Origin: Actinophytocola algeriensis
Lineage (GTDB): Bacteria; Actinomycetota; Actinomycetes; Mycobacteriales; Pseudonocardiaceae
NCBI RefSeq assembly: GCF_014203735.1
Contig: NZ_JACHJQ010000004.1
Coordinates: 434,001 to 498,000 of the forward strand
DNA: 64,000 nt
Direction: 5' to 3'
Part shown: positions 57,189 through 64,000 of the stretch, piece after piece
How positions within the stretch are numbered: position 1 is the stretch's first letter
Layout of the letters: every line of letters begins with the position of its first letter
Notes under the pieces: model-generated
Database searches by the model: none
The model's input: the letters and a program-made list of their open reading frames with translations, nothing else
Told to the model about the DNA's origin: nothing
Position numbers and translations under genes: made by a program

Positions 57189-58157
57189 CTAGTAGACGAC
57201 CGCGTCCGCGGGTGCGCCCGGCACCAGCCCGGGCAGGCCCAGGTACTCGCGGGCCGACCAGGACGCGGCGGCGAGCGCGTCGTGCGGTCGCAGTCCCGCG
57301 GCGGCCAGTGCGCGCACCTCGTCGAGAATTCGCCCGTGTGGCACGGAATCGGTGCCCGCGAGTATCGGCACCCCGGCCTCCGCCGCAGCGGCGACGAGCC
57401 CCGGGTGCGCGCTCGCACCCTCGACGTACCACCGTTTGCGCGGGCTGTCTTCGCGCTCGCGCACCGCCGCGAGCGAGTTCCGCAGCGTCGCGAGCGTGGG
57501 TGTGAGCACGGTGCCGCGTGCCGCCATGTCGTTCAGCAGTGCGGGATCCAGGCACATGCCGTGCTCGACCGAGTCGACCCCGGCGGCGACCGCGACCGCG
57601 CCGCCGTCGGCCTGCTGGCTGTGCACGGCGACCCGGCCACCCACCTCGTGCACGGCCGCGACGACCGCGGTCAGCACGTCGAGGGGGACCACGTCGTCGC
57701 CAACGCGCCAGTCGCCGATGATCTTGGCCCACCCGGTGCGCCGTGCTTGCGCGGCGGCGACGGCGGGCAGGTCGGCGTGGGAGGGACGACGGCCCCACCC
57801 TTCGAAGAACTGGTCCTGCTGCGCGAGCCACGGCCCGGCGTGCCAGGCCCTCGGCACGTCCGGGTCGGTGCCGAACCACGCGGGCGGGTCGGCGGCCAGG
57901 CCGGGGGAGCGGATCGCGGTGACGCCCGCGTCGACGTGCTGGTGCAGGTGCTCGCGCAGCAGGTCGTGGTCGAGCGGGTCGCCGGGTTGCTCCGCGCCGG
58001 GATGGGTGTGCGCGTCGACGAGTCCGGGCAGGAGCCAGCCCTGCGCCACCACTTCCGCGCCGGGCACGGGGTCGGTGGTCCACCGGTCGCCGTCGGCGAA
58101 GAGGTCGACGGGTTCGCCGTGTGGGAGCGCGAAACCCCGCACCCGGATCGCGCTCAC
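57189..58157 (-). CDS. amidohydrolase-type metal-dependent hydrolase, cut by a late amber codon
   Basis: 322 residues to the TAG at 57189-57191. Metal-binding HTH motif in LVDAHTHPGAEQ, GWAKIIGDWR, then VAVHSQQADGGAVAVAAGVD, SVEHGMCLD and ILAGTDSVPHG give a complete amidohydrolase barrel (imidazolonepropionase/prolidase-like branch). Past the stop, the frame continues without break as EDPRTDLDQLAAPAAVILRG then RRVR to a TGA at 57114-57116, exactly the C-terminal strand these proteins normally have. So the gene has lost its last 24 residues by a nonsense codon, or is read through. The GTG start overlaps the GNAT stop. Confidence 0.8.
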   Translation of the reverse strand: MSAIRVRGFALPHGEPVDLFADGDRWTTDPVPGAEVVAQGWLLPGLVDAHTHPGAEQPGDPLDHDLLREHLHQHVDAGVTAIRSPGLAADPPAWFGTDPDVPRAWHAGPWLAQQDQFFEGWGRRPSHADLPAVAAAQARRTGWAKIIGDWRVGDDVVPLDVLTAVVAAVHEVGGRVAVHSQQADGGAVAVAAGVDSVEHGMCLDPALLNDMAARGTVLTPTLATLRNSLAAVREREDSPRKRWYVEGASAHPGLVAAAAEAGVPILAGTDSVPHGRILDEVRALAAAGLRPHDALAAASWSAREYLGLPGLVPGAPADAVVY

Positions 58158-58687
58158 TCCGTCAGGTCGCTCGGCCGGATGCGGAACACCTGCAGGCGCA
58201 GGTTGTAGTACTTGTCGGTCTCGCCGACCCACGTCATCCCGAGCCGCTTCGCGGTCGCGACCGCGCGGTTGTTGGTCGGCCGGGCGACGGCGAACAGCTC
58301 GTCGATCTCCTGCGTGAACGCCCAGCTCGCGAGCGCGTGGCCGCCTTCCGCCGCGTAGCCGTGGCCCCAGGCGTCCGGACGCAGCTGCCAGCTCAGCTCC
58401 AGGTCCTCTTTGTACGGTGGCAGCAGCCGGATGCCGAGACCCCCGATGACCTCGCCGTCGTCGCGGCGTTCGATCGCCCAGCGGCCGCGCGGGGACGGCA
58501 TGTTCTGTTGCGCCTCGATCCACGCCTGCAGCACCGCCCGCATCGCCGCCTCGTCGGCGACCTGGCCCATCGCGGGGGTCAGCCAGCGGGTGACCTTCTC
58601 CACGCCGTAGATCGCGAGCGCCGAGGCGGCGTCGTCGAGCCGCCACTCCCGCACCACGAGCCGCTCGGTGGTCAGCTCTTCGCTCAT
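58154..58687 (-). CDS. GNAT family acetyltransferase (RimJ/RimL type)
   Basis: 177 residues. The RimJ/RimL-like start SEELTTERLVVREWRLDDAA, the acetyl-CoA pyrophosphate loop QLRPDAWGHGYAAEGGHAL and NRAVATAKRLGMTWVGE are present. It acetylates an amine: a protein N-terminus or a small molecule. Overlaps the amidohydrolase start by four bases. It is divergent from the aldo/keto reductase. Confidence 0.88.
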   Translation of the reverse strand: MSEELTTERLVVREWRLDDAASALAIYGVEKVTRWLTPAMGQVADEAAMRAVLQAWIEAQQNMPSPRGRWAIERRDDGEVIGGLGIRLLPPYKEDLELSWQLRPDAWGHGYAAEGGHALASWAFTQEIDELFAVARPTNNRAVATAKRLGMTWVGETDKYYNLRLQVFRIRPSDLTE

Positions 58688-58724
58688 GGTCCCGACATTA
58701 CCCACGGCGCGGTGGTAGCAGTGA

Positions 58725-58740
58725 TAACATAATTACGTTA
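58725..58740. promoter_or_regulatory. imperfect palindrome TAACATAATTACGTTA between divergent genes
   Basis: Seven of eight pairs match, centred on AATT, 21 bases before the aldo/keto reductase start region. AT-rich and MarR- or HxlR-like in style. The regulator is not in view. Confidence 0.5.
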
Positions 58741-58760
58741 GCACTGGAAGGAGACGTGGA

Positions 58761-59750
58761 ATGACCACGCTTGGTACCACCGGCCCAGCCGTGTCCCGCA
58801 TCGGCCTGGGACTGATGGGCATGTCCGACCTGTACGGCCCGGCCGACGAGAAGGAGTCGATCGCGACGATCCACGCCGCGGCGGAGGCCGGCGTCACACT
58901 GCTCGACACCGGCGACTTCTACGGGATGGGTCACAACGAGCTGCTGCTCCGTGAGGCCCTGCGGACCATCGACCGTGACCGCGTGGTGATCAGCGTGAAG
59001 TTCGGCGGCCTGCGCGACCCCGACGGCGGCTGGCACGGCCAGGACAACCGCCCGGCGGCGGTGAAGAACTTCGTCGCGTACAGCCTGCGCAGGCTCGGTA
59101 CCGACCACATCGACGTCTACCGCCCGGCCCGGCTGGACCCGGCCGTGCCGATCGAGGACACGATGGGTGCGCTGGCCGAGCTGGTGGAGGCCGGTCACAT
59201 CCGGCACATCGGCCTGTCGGAGATGGGCGCGTCGACGTTGCGCCGCGCGTCGGCGGTGCACCCGGTCGTGGACCTGCAGATCGAGTACTCGTTGCTGTCG
59301 CGGGGGATCGAGGCGGAGATCCTCCCTGCCGCTCGTGAGCTGGGGATGGGGATCACGGCGTACGGCGTGCTGTCGCGGGGGTTGCTGAGCGGACACTGGA
59401 CGCCTGAGCGTTCGTTGCCCGCCGGGGACTTCCGCGGGTTCAGCCCTCGGTTCCAGGGGCCGAACCTGTCGCAGAACCTCGCGCTGGTGGAGGCGCTGCG
59501 GGAGGTCGCGGAGGCGCGCGGGGTGACGGTCGCGCAGGTGGCGATCGCGTGGGTCGCGTCCCGAGGGGCGGACATCGTGCCGCTGGTGGGCGCGCGGACG
59601 CGGGAGCGGTTGGCGGAGTCGCTGGGCGCGCTGGAGCTGGAACTGTCCACTGCGGATCTGGCGGCGATCGAGAAGGCGGTGCCCTCGGGTGCCGCGTCCG
59701 GTGCCCGGTACGCGGAACCCCTGATGGCCCACCTGGACAGCGAACACTGA
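58761..59750 (+). CDS. aldo/keto reductase, catalytic His replaced
   Basis: 329-residue TIM barrel of the YdbC/pyridoxal-reductase-like branch. ISRIGLGLMGMSDLYGPADE starts it; catalytic Asp/Tyr lie in LLDTGDFYGMG and Lys in VVISVKFGG. In the next catalytic position most AKRs have YxxHR; here the strand is IDVYRPARLDPAVPIEDT, so the histidine is an alanine. NADPH-site residues near VPLVGARTRERL are kept. GGAAGGAG precedes the ATG. The substrate is unknown. Confidence 0.85.
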   Translation: MTTLGTTGPAVSRIGLGLMGMSDLYGPADEKESIATIHAAAEAGVTLLDTGDFYGMGHNELLLREALRTIDRDRVVISVKFGGLRDPDGGWHGQDNRPAAVKNFVAYSLRRLGTDHIDVYRPARLDPAVPIEDTMGALAELVEAGHIRHIGLSEMGASTLRRASAVHPVVDLQIEYSLLSRGIEAEILPAARELGMGITAYGVLSRGLLSGHWTPERSLPAGDFRGFSPRFQGPNLSQNLALVEALREVAEARGVTVAQVAIAWVASRGADIVPLVGARTRERLAESLGALELELSTADLAAIEKAVPSGAASGARYAEPLMAHLDSEH

Positions 59751-59809
59751 CGGGACCGGCATCTTCGGTGCTGTGAAAGGCGCGAATTCCTCGCGCGCGC
59801 GTTACCCAA

Positions 59810-59860
59810 CCCCCACCCGTTCCCGGGGGCGTCCCGCCTTGCCATTCTATCGGGTGGGGG
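59810..59860. terminator. 10-bp inverted repeat between convergent genes
   Basis: CCCCCACCCG (59810-59819) and CGGGTGGGGG (59851-59860) with a 31-base loop. It lies between the aldo/keto reductase and the leftward regulator gene and may serve as a weak bidirectional terminator. A GTGAAAGGCGC word is at 59770-59782. Confidence 0.45.
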
Positions 59861-59924
59861 TGACGGTTCGGGCGTTGTTGATCTTGCCTGTGGATAACTC
59901 GGAGTTTGCGGGTTTGTGCTCAAG

Positions 59925-60857
59925 TCAGCGGGCTCGCAGGCGGCGCAGCATGCGGGCGTCCTCGAAGCCGACCGCTCTCGCCGCTGACTCCACCGTCGCG
60001 CCGTGGCCTATTAGGTGTTCGGCTCGTTCGAGGCGTAGCAGGTGCTGGTAGCGGAGCGGGGTCAGGCCCGTCGCGCGGCCGAAGAGGCGGGTGACCGTTC
60101 TTTCGCTGACGTCCGCCGCCGCGGCCAGTGCCGCCAGCCGTAGCTGCCCCGTGAACCTCGCGTCGATGAGGTCCTGCACCCGGTGGACGGTGTCGTCCAC
60201 ATGGGAGCGGTGGCGCAGCATCGCGCTCGTCTGTTGTTCGTCGCCGTTGCGGCGGGCGTACACCACCATCGAGCGGGCCACCTTCGCCGCGGTCGCCGGG
60301 CCGTGGCGGGTCGCCACCAGGTGCAGCGCGAGGTCGATGCCGCTCGCGATGCCCGCTGACGTCGCGATCCGGCCGTCCACCACGTACAGCACGTCGCGGA
60401 CGACCGTCGCTTTCGGGTGGCGGGTGGCCAGTTCGTCCTGCAGGTCGTGGTGTGTGGTGCACCGTCTGCCGTCCAGCAGGCCCGCTCGGCCCAGGGCGTC
60501 GGCGCCCGCGCACACGCTCACCACCATGCCGCCCGCCTCGTGGTGGCCTGCGATCCGGTCGAGGGTCGTGCGGTTCAGCGCGAAGGTCGACGCGAGTGAC
60601 GGGGAGCGCCAGCCCGGGACCACCACCAGGTCTTCCGGTGACAGTGCGGGCCACGTCGTTCCCGCCCGGACCGGCAGGCCCTGCGCGCTCGCCACCTCGG
60701 CCTCCTCGGCCACCCAGTGCAGGTCGTAGTCGAGGAGGTCGTTGTGGAACACCTGCGCCGGGCCCGCCAGGTCCAGCAGGTGCACGCCCGGCGCGAGGAC
60801 GAACACGACTCTGAGCGGAGCTTGCGGAGCTTGCGGAGCGAACATCACCTTCGTCAC
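59925..60857 (-). CDS. DJ-1/PfpI-AraC fusion regulator (GlxA type)
   Basis: 310 residues. N-terminal DJ-1/PfpI-like domain (VVFVLAPGVHLLDLAGPAQV, then VSVCAGADALGRAGLL with the nucleophile-position cysteine) and C-terminal AraC double helix-turn-helix (LAALAAAADVSERTVTRLFG, ERAEHLIGHGATVESAARAV). Odd N-terminus: the GTG start is followed by KVMFAPQAPQAPLR, encoded by three units of the CTCCGCAAG repeat, in front of the native LRVVFVL start. It overlaps the isochorismatase by four bases and probably controls it. Confidence 0.88.
   Translation of the reverse strand: MTKVMFAPQAPQAPLRVVFVLAPGVHLLDLAGPAQVFHNDLLDYDLHWVAEEAEVASAQGLPVRAGTTWPALSPEDLVVVPGWRSPSLASTFALNRTTLDRIAGHHEAGGMVVSVCAGADALGRAGLLDGRRCTTHHDLQDELATRHPKATVVRDVLYVVDGRIATSAGIASGIDLALHLVATRHGPATAAKVARSMVVYARRNGDEQQTSAMLRHRSHVDDTVHRVQDLIDARFTGQLRLAALAAAADVSERTVTRLFGRATGLTPLRYQHLLRLERAEHLIGHGATVESAARAVGFEDARMLRRLRAR
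60816..60838. repeat. CTCCGCAAGCTCCG dispersed repeat, copy e, with an extra unit
   Basis: CGGAGCTTGCGGAGCTTGCG then GAG: three GCGGAGCTT-type units in a row. TGAGCGGAG and GCGAACATCA on its sides are identical to copy d. It encodes APQAPQAPLR in the regulator. Confidence 0.85.
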
Positions 60858-61435
60858 GATCCGGTCAGCGTACCCGCCAGCTCGGCCACCGTCGCCACCT
60901 TCGCGAAGCCGCGGGTCGCCAGGATGAACGCCGCGTGCTCGACGATCTCCTCCGCCTGCTTCGTCCTCGGGTCCGCCAGGTCATCCGGTGCCTCCGGCGG
61001 CGGGGTCGCGAACGACGCGACCGCGTCCACCACGTAGGTCATCTCGTAGCCGAGGTCGAAACCGACGCGGGTGGTCGTCTCCACGCACTGTTCGGCGCGG
61101 ATCCCGCACACCCGCAGCTCCCGCACGCCGCGCTGGGTCAGCAGCTGCGCGAGGTTCGTCGTGGTGAACGCGTTGACGGACGTCTTGACCAGCAGCGGCT
61201 CGTCGTCGCGGTAGTCCAGTTCCGGCAGCAGGCGGACGTGCCCGTGCACCGGGTCGAACACGCCGCCGGTGCCCGGCTCGGCGTGCAGCACCCACACGAC
61301 CAGGTCACCGTCCGCGCGGGCGGCGTGGACCAGGGCGTTCACGTCGTCGGTGATGTCCGGGTTGTTCGTCGTCCGCCATGCCGCCCGCTGCCGGAAGGAC
61401 TCCTGGACATCGATCACGATCAGTGCTCTGCTCAT
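60854..61435 (-). CDS. isochorismatase-like cysteine hydrolase
   Basis: 193 residues. Catalytic triad: Asp in ALIVIDVQESF, Lys in PLLVKTSVNAF and Cys in RVCGIRAEQCVETTTR. The family hydrolyses isochorismate, nicotinamide, biuret or similar amides. No ribosome site is seen at the ATG. It heads a two-gene unit with the GlxA-type regulator. Confidence 0.88.
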   Translation of the reverse strand: MSRALIVIDVQESFRQRAAWRTTNNPDITDDVNALVHAARADGDLVVWVLHAEPGTGGVFDPVHGHVRLLPELDYRDDEPLLVKTSVNAFTTTNLAQLLTQRGVRELRVCGIRAEQCVETTTRVGFDLGYEMTYVVDAVASFATPPPEAPDDLADPRTKQAEEIVEHAAFILATRGFAKVATVAELAGTLTGS

Positions 61436-61520
61436 GTGCCAAGGCTCGCCCGGCGACCGCATGCCCGGAAGGCACCATCCCGCCAGGATGCGGAACGATC
61501 TGGTCAGCGATACTCGCCTG

Positions 61521-62480
61521 ATGACTCTCCGCTGCGCGGTGCTGGACGACTACCAGGACGTGGTGCTGTCGATGGCCGACTGGGGCCGGCTCGACGGCCG
61601 CGTCGACGTGACGGTGTTCCGCGAGCACCTCGACAGCGAGGACGCGGTGGCCGCCGCGCTCGCCGACTTCGACATCGTCGTGATCATGCGGGAGCGCACG
61701 CCGTTCCCCGCGTCGCTGATCGAGCGGTTGCCGAAGCTGCGGCTGCTCGTGACCTCGGGCATGCGCAACGCGTCGGTCGACCTCGCCGCCGCCGCGCGGG
61801 CCGGGGTCGTCGTGTGCGGCACGGGCAGTAGCAAGGCGTCGACCGTCGAGCTGACATGGGCGCTGATCCTCGGTCTCGTGCGCAACGTCGCCGTCGAGAA
61901 CGCCGCCTTCCACGCCGGTGGGCCGTGGCAGAGCACGATCGGGACGAACCTCGCGGGCGCCACGCTCGGGCTGGTCGGGCTCGGCCAGATCGGGTCGCGG
62001 GTCGCGGCGGTGGCGCGGGCGTTCGGCATGGAGGTGCTGGCGTGGAGCCAGAACCTCACCGAGGAGCGGGCGTCGGCGGGCGGTGCCACGCTCGCCGGGT
62101 CGCTGCCGGAGCTGATGGCCGCGAGCGACATCGTGTCGGTGCACGTCGTGCTGAGCGACCGCACCCGCGGCTTGATCGACGCCGCCGCGCTCGCCCACTT
62201 GCGGCCCGGTGCCTGTCTCGTCAACACCTCGCGGGCGGACATCGTGGACCAGGCCGCGTTGCTGGACGCCCTGCGGCACCACCGGATCGCCGGCGCGGCG
62301 GTGGACGTGTTCGCCACCGAGCCGCTGCCCGCCGACGACCCGCTGCGCGGCCTGCCGAACCTGCTCGCCACGCCGCACCTCGGGTACGTGACCCGCGAGA
62401 ACTACGCGCAGTACTTCCGGGAGACGGTCGAGGACATCGAGGCGTTCCTCGCGGGCGAGCCGATCCGGGTGATCTCCTAG
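61521..62480 (+). CDS. D-2-hydroxyacid dehydrogenase
   Basis: 319 residues. Cofactor glycines GLVGLGQIGSRVAAVARAFG, catalytic Arg in VNTSRADIVDQAALLDAL, Glu in DVFATEPLPADDPL and His in ATPHLGYVTRENY. All catalytic residues are in place. It reduces a 2-oxoacid with NAD(P)H or works as a phosphoglycerate-dehydrogenase relative. GATACT lies six bases before the ATG and no ribosome site is seen. The stop overlaps the lipase stop. Confidence 0.88.
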   Translation: MTLRCAVLDDYQDVVLSMADWGRLDGRVDVTVFREHLDSEDAVAAALADFDIVVIMRERTPFPASLIERLPKLRLLVTSGMRNASVDLAAAARAGVVVCGTGSSKASTVELTWALILGLVRNVAVENAAFHAGGPWQSTIGTNLAGATLGLVGLGQIGSRVAAVARAFGMEVLAWSQNLTEERASAGGATLAGSLPELMAASDIVSVHVVLSDRTRGLIDAAALAHLRPGACLVNTSRADIVDQAALLDALRHHRIAGAAVDVFATEPLPADDPLRGLPNLLATPHLGYVTRENYAQYFRETVEDIEAFLAGEPIRVIS

Positions 62481-63415
62481 ACGACGGGTGCGTTCGGCAG
62501 GCACGGTGGCGGTGGCGCGGCCGGGTCGAGAGCCCGGCGCACGTGCCCGACGGCCCGCCACGAGTACGTCATGGACAGGTGGTCGGACAGGTCGATCGGG
62601 CAGCCGTCCTGCAGGGTGATGTTGGTGACGGTGGCGCCGGGCCCCGCCGTGAGGAACGTCGACCGGTACGGCGTCGTCACCTCGTCGTAGCGCGTCGCGA
62701 TGACCACATAGGACACGCCGGGCACGGTGTCACCGCCCGCGTTGAGGGTGGTCAGGAAGGCGGAGCCGGCCACCTGCTGTGCGGCGGCCGCACCCAGGAC
62801 CGGCGGCGTGAAACCCAGTAGCCCCAACGTGTCCACGAACGTGCCGATGCCTGAGAGCGTGGTGCCGTGATGTGTCGCGCCGAGTGTCACGAGCGTCGCG
62901 ACCTTGCCCGCGCCGCCGTCGAAGCGCAGGTACTGGCGCGGCATCATGCCGCCCTGCGAGTGGCCAACGATGTCGACCTTGGCGGTGCCGGTCGCCGCGC
63001 GCACGCGGTCGACGAACGTGGCGAGTTCCTTGGCGGAGGCGCGGATGTCGCCGTTGCCCTTGATGAACTCGGGCTGGCTCAGCAGGTTGTCGTCGGTGTC
63101 ACCGTAGTTCAGGGCGAAAACGCAGTAGCCGTCCCGTTTGAGCGCGGGGGAGAGCTGCGCGAAGTTGTTGTAGCGGTTCTCCCAGGTGCCGTGGACGAGC
63201 ACGACCGGACGCGGGTGCTTCGCGCTGGGGCGACAGGACCAGTCGTTGGCGCCGGGCGGGTCCAGGTCGGGGTGGGTGATCGAGTGCCCGAACGCGACGA
63301 CGAAGCTGTGTAGTTCGGGCCCGGGGTCGGCGGTGGCAGGGCTGCCGGCGCCGAGCGTCGAGGCCGCGACGGCGATCGACACGGCCACTGTGGACAGTAC
63401 GCGACGGTGCGTCAT
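62477..63415 (-). CDS. secreted lipase/esterase (alpha/beta hydrolase)
   Basis: 312 residues. A Sec signal (MTHRRVLSTVAVSIAVAAST and on to SPATA) leads into an alpha/beta hydrolase. Oxyanion PVVLVHGTWENRYNNF, nucleophile elbow DIVGHSQGGMMPRQ, then a late Asp/His pair (RYDEVTTPYRS; SDHLSMTYSW). Mature cysteines in the N- and C-terminal parts suggest disulfides. It resembles the secreted EstA/lipase class 2 proteins of actinobacteria and cleaves short acyl esters or triglycerides outside the cell. Confidence 0.88.
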   Translation of the reverse strand: MTHRRVLSTVAVSIAVAASTLGAGSPATADPGPELHSFVVAFGHSITHPDLDPPGANDWSCRPSAKHPRPVVLVHGTWENRYNNFAQLSPALKRDGYCVFALNYGDTDDNLLSQPEFIKGNGDIRASAKELATFVDRVRAATGTAKVDIVGHSQGGMMPRQYLRFDGGAGKVATLVTLGATHHGTTLSGIGTFVDTLGLLGFTPPVLGAAAAQQVAGSAFLTTLNAGGDTVPGVSYVVIATRYDEVTTPYRSTFLTAGPGATVTNITLQDGCPIDLSDHLSMTYSWRAVGHVRRALDPAAPPPPCLPNAPVV

Positions 63416-63569
63416 GGTCCGATGATGAGCGCTGCCACCGGCCCCGGGAAGAGGAACACGCGAAGGTTGTCACGGTCGCACAAATCGGGGGACGGGAATC
63501 GTCTGCCCGTGATGGCGGTGGCCGAAGGTGATCCCGGCCGGGTGTCCGAAGAGCATCTCCGGGGTGTGG

Positions 63570-63887
63570 TCAGCGGTGGCGGTGGAGTAGTTCGAAGTGT
63601 GGTGAGCGGGCGTCGTGGCGGGCCAGCAGCGCTCGGGCGGCGGGTGGGACCACCGAGTTCGCCGCGTCCGGGCCTGCGAACTCCTCCACTGCCTGCCAGT
63701 TGTCGAAGGTCATCAGGGTCAGGAAGTGGCCCTGCGCTTCCCGGGTGACCCTGCGCAGCACTGCCAGGTCGTGGAGGCCGGGGATCTCGCGGGCCATGAT
63801 CGCCGGGGCGATGGTGCCGTTCAGCAGTTCCTCGTAGGCCGTCGCGTTCTCGGGTGTGGTCCAGCCGTTCCACGCTCGGATGATCAT
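63570..63887 (-). CDS. small antibiotic-biosynthesis-monooxygenase-like (ABM) protein
   Basis: 105 residues, ferredoxin-like dimeric alpha/beta barrel of the ABM superfamily: MIIRAWNGWTTPENATAYEE then REIPGLHDLAVLRRVTREAQ and HFLTLMTFDNWQAVEEFAGP. The family contains cofactor-free quinol oxygenases and haem-degrading enzymes; the role here is unknown. GAGGAG lies four bases before the ATG at 63887. It is divergent from a MarR-like gene. Confidence 0.75.
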   Translation of the reverse strand: MIIRAWNGWTTPENATAYEELLNGTIAPAIMAREIPGLHDLAVLRRVTREAQGHFLTLMTFDNWQAVEEFAGPDAANSVVPPAARALLARHDARSPHFELLHRHR

Positions 63888-63908
63888 TGTGCTCCTCATA
63901 GCAGCGTG

Positions 63909-63931
63909 CTGTTGATTTAACAGTATGCTGT
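63909..63931. promoter_or_regulatory. operator-like CTGTT/AACAG repeats between divergent genes
   Basis: CTGTT (63909-63913), GATTT, AACAG (63919-63923) is a perfect inverted repeat, and a further CTGT is at 63928-63931, so ACAGTATGCTGT is a second inverted word. TATGCT (63924-63929) would be the -10 of the rightward gene. Likely site of the MarR-like protein. Confidence 0.6.
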
Positions 63932-63935
63932 CATT

Positions 63936-64000
63936 ATGCACGAGGTGGAGGCGTACCGGCTGTTGATCGCGGACGTGTACGAGCTGGCGGGTGTTTCGCG
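63936..64000 (+). CDS. start of a MarR-like regulator (partial)
   Basis: The window ends after 21 complete codons: MHEVEAYRLLIADVYELAGV. The helical start with YRLL-DVYEL resembles the first dimerisation helix of MarR-type regulators, but the DNA-binding part is beyond the window. It lacks a ribosome site; TATGCT lies six bases before the ATG. Divergent arrangement with the ABM gene supports a local regulator. Confidence 0.45.
   Translation, partial: MHEVEAYRLLIADVYELAGVS

Overview
The window is a high-GC chromosomal stretch of an actinomycete, most likely a Pseudonocardiales member (Lentzea, Saccharothrix or Amycolatopsis type). Evidence: strong G/C third-position bias, many GTG starts, many genes that look leaderless, a perfect DasR-type operator before a chitinase, an RsbW/SigB-type stress module, and TTGTCCACA (actinobacterial DnaA-box type) sequences in dispersed intergenic repeats. 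No rRNA, tRNA, CRISPR array, phage or intact insertion sequence was seen. It reads as ordinary core/accessory chromosome with several broken genes and an unusually rich set of small dispersed repeats.

Layout. 1-3549: end of an acyl-CoA synthetase-like gene, an Nramp-like carrier, a small membrane protein and a TerC protein. 3550-4430: hairpins sharing the loop ACGGACC and two tandem 53-56 residue paralogous proteins. 4530-17664: a catabolic region. A FadR-type GntR regulator, a thiamine-diphosphate decarboxylase with an IclR regulator, a lone ABC binding protein, and above all an oxalate/formate-type MFS carrier divergent from sucC-sucD-hyi-glxR-gcl. The GntR gene and the divergent carrier/sucC promoter share a 10-base operator word, so they probably form one glyoxylate (perhaps oxalate or glycolate) assimilation regulon. 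17752-27660: a secreted GH18 chitinase behind a dre site, a LysR/SDR pair, then a LacI-controlled oligosaccharide ABC importer with a GH13 glucosidase that ends in a wrecked secreted glucanase-like gene.

27700-38040: a MaoC remnant, Ku, the rsbW-sigma operon with a self-type promoter, a cysteine-free HesB-like protein, a DUF7218-like protein and an Rv0909-like small protein (two more SigB-type promoters), a PEP-mutase-like protein, a DctA-type carrier with an altered cation motif, a secreted cyclophilin, and a leaderless ArsR-SRPBCC pair. 38041-49923: a YtrA-type GntR with a DUF5808-like membrane protein, an orphan histidine kinase beside a MacB/FtsX exporter, and a tightly coupled operon of small secreted protein, MoxR ATPase, DUF58, VWA protein, HtrA-like protease and an OmpR-type two-component system. 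Its first RBS is buried in a hairpin.

49991-64000: two convergent MFS carriers whose ends overlap, an ECF sigma/zinc anti-sigma pair, SDR genes (one internally deleted), a TetR regulator, a 163-bp foldback MITE inserted exactly between two convergent stop codons, a DUF6745-like protein, an amidohydrolase cut by a late amber codon, a GNAT and an aldo/keto reductase, a DJ-1/AraC regulator with an isochorismatase, a D-2-hydroxyacid dehydrogenase, a secreted lipase, and a monooxygenase divergent from a MarR-like regulator that runs off the end.
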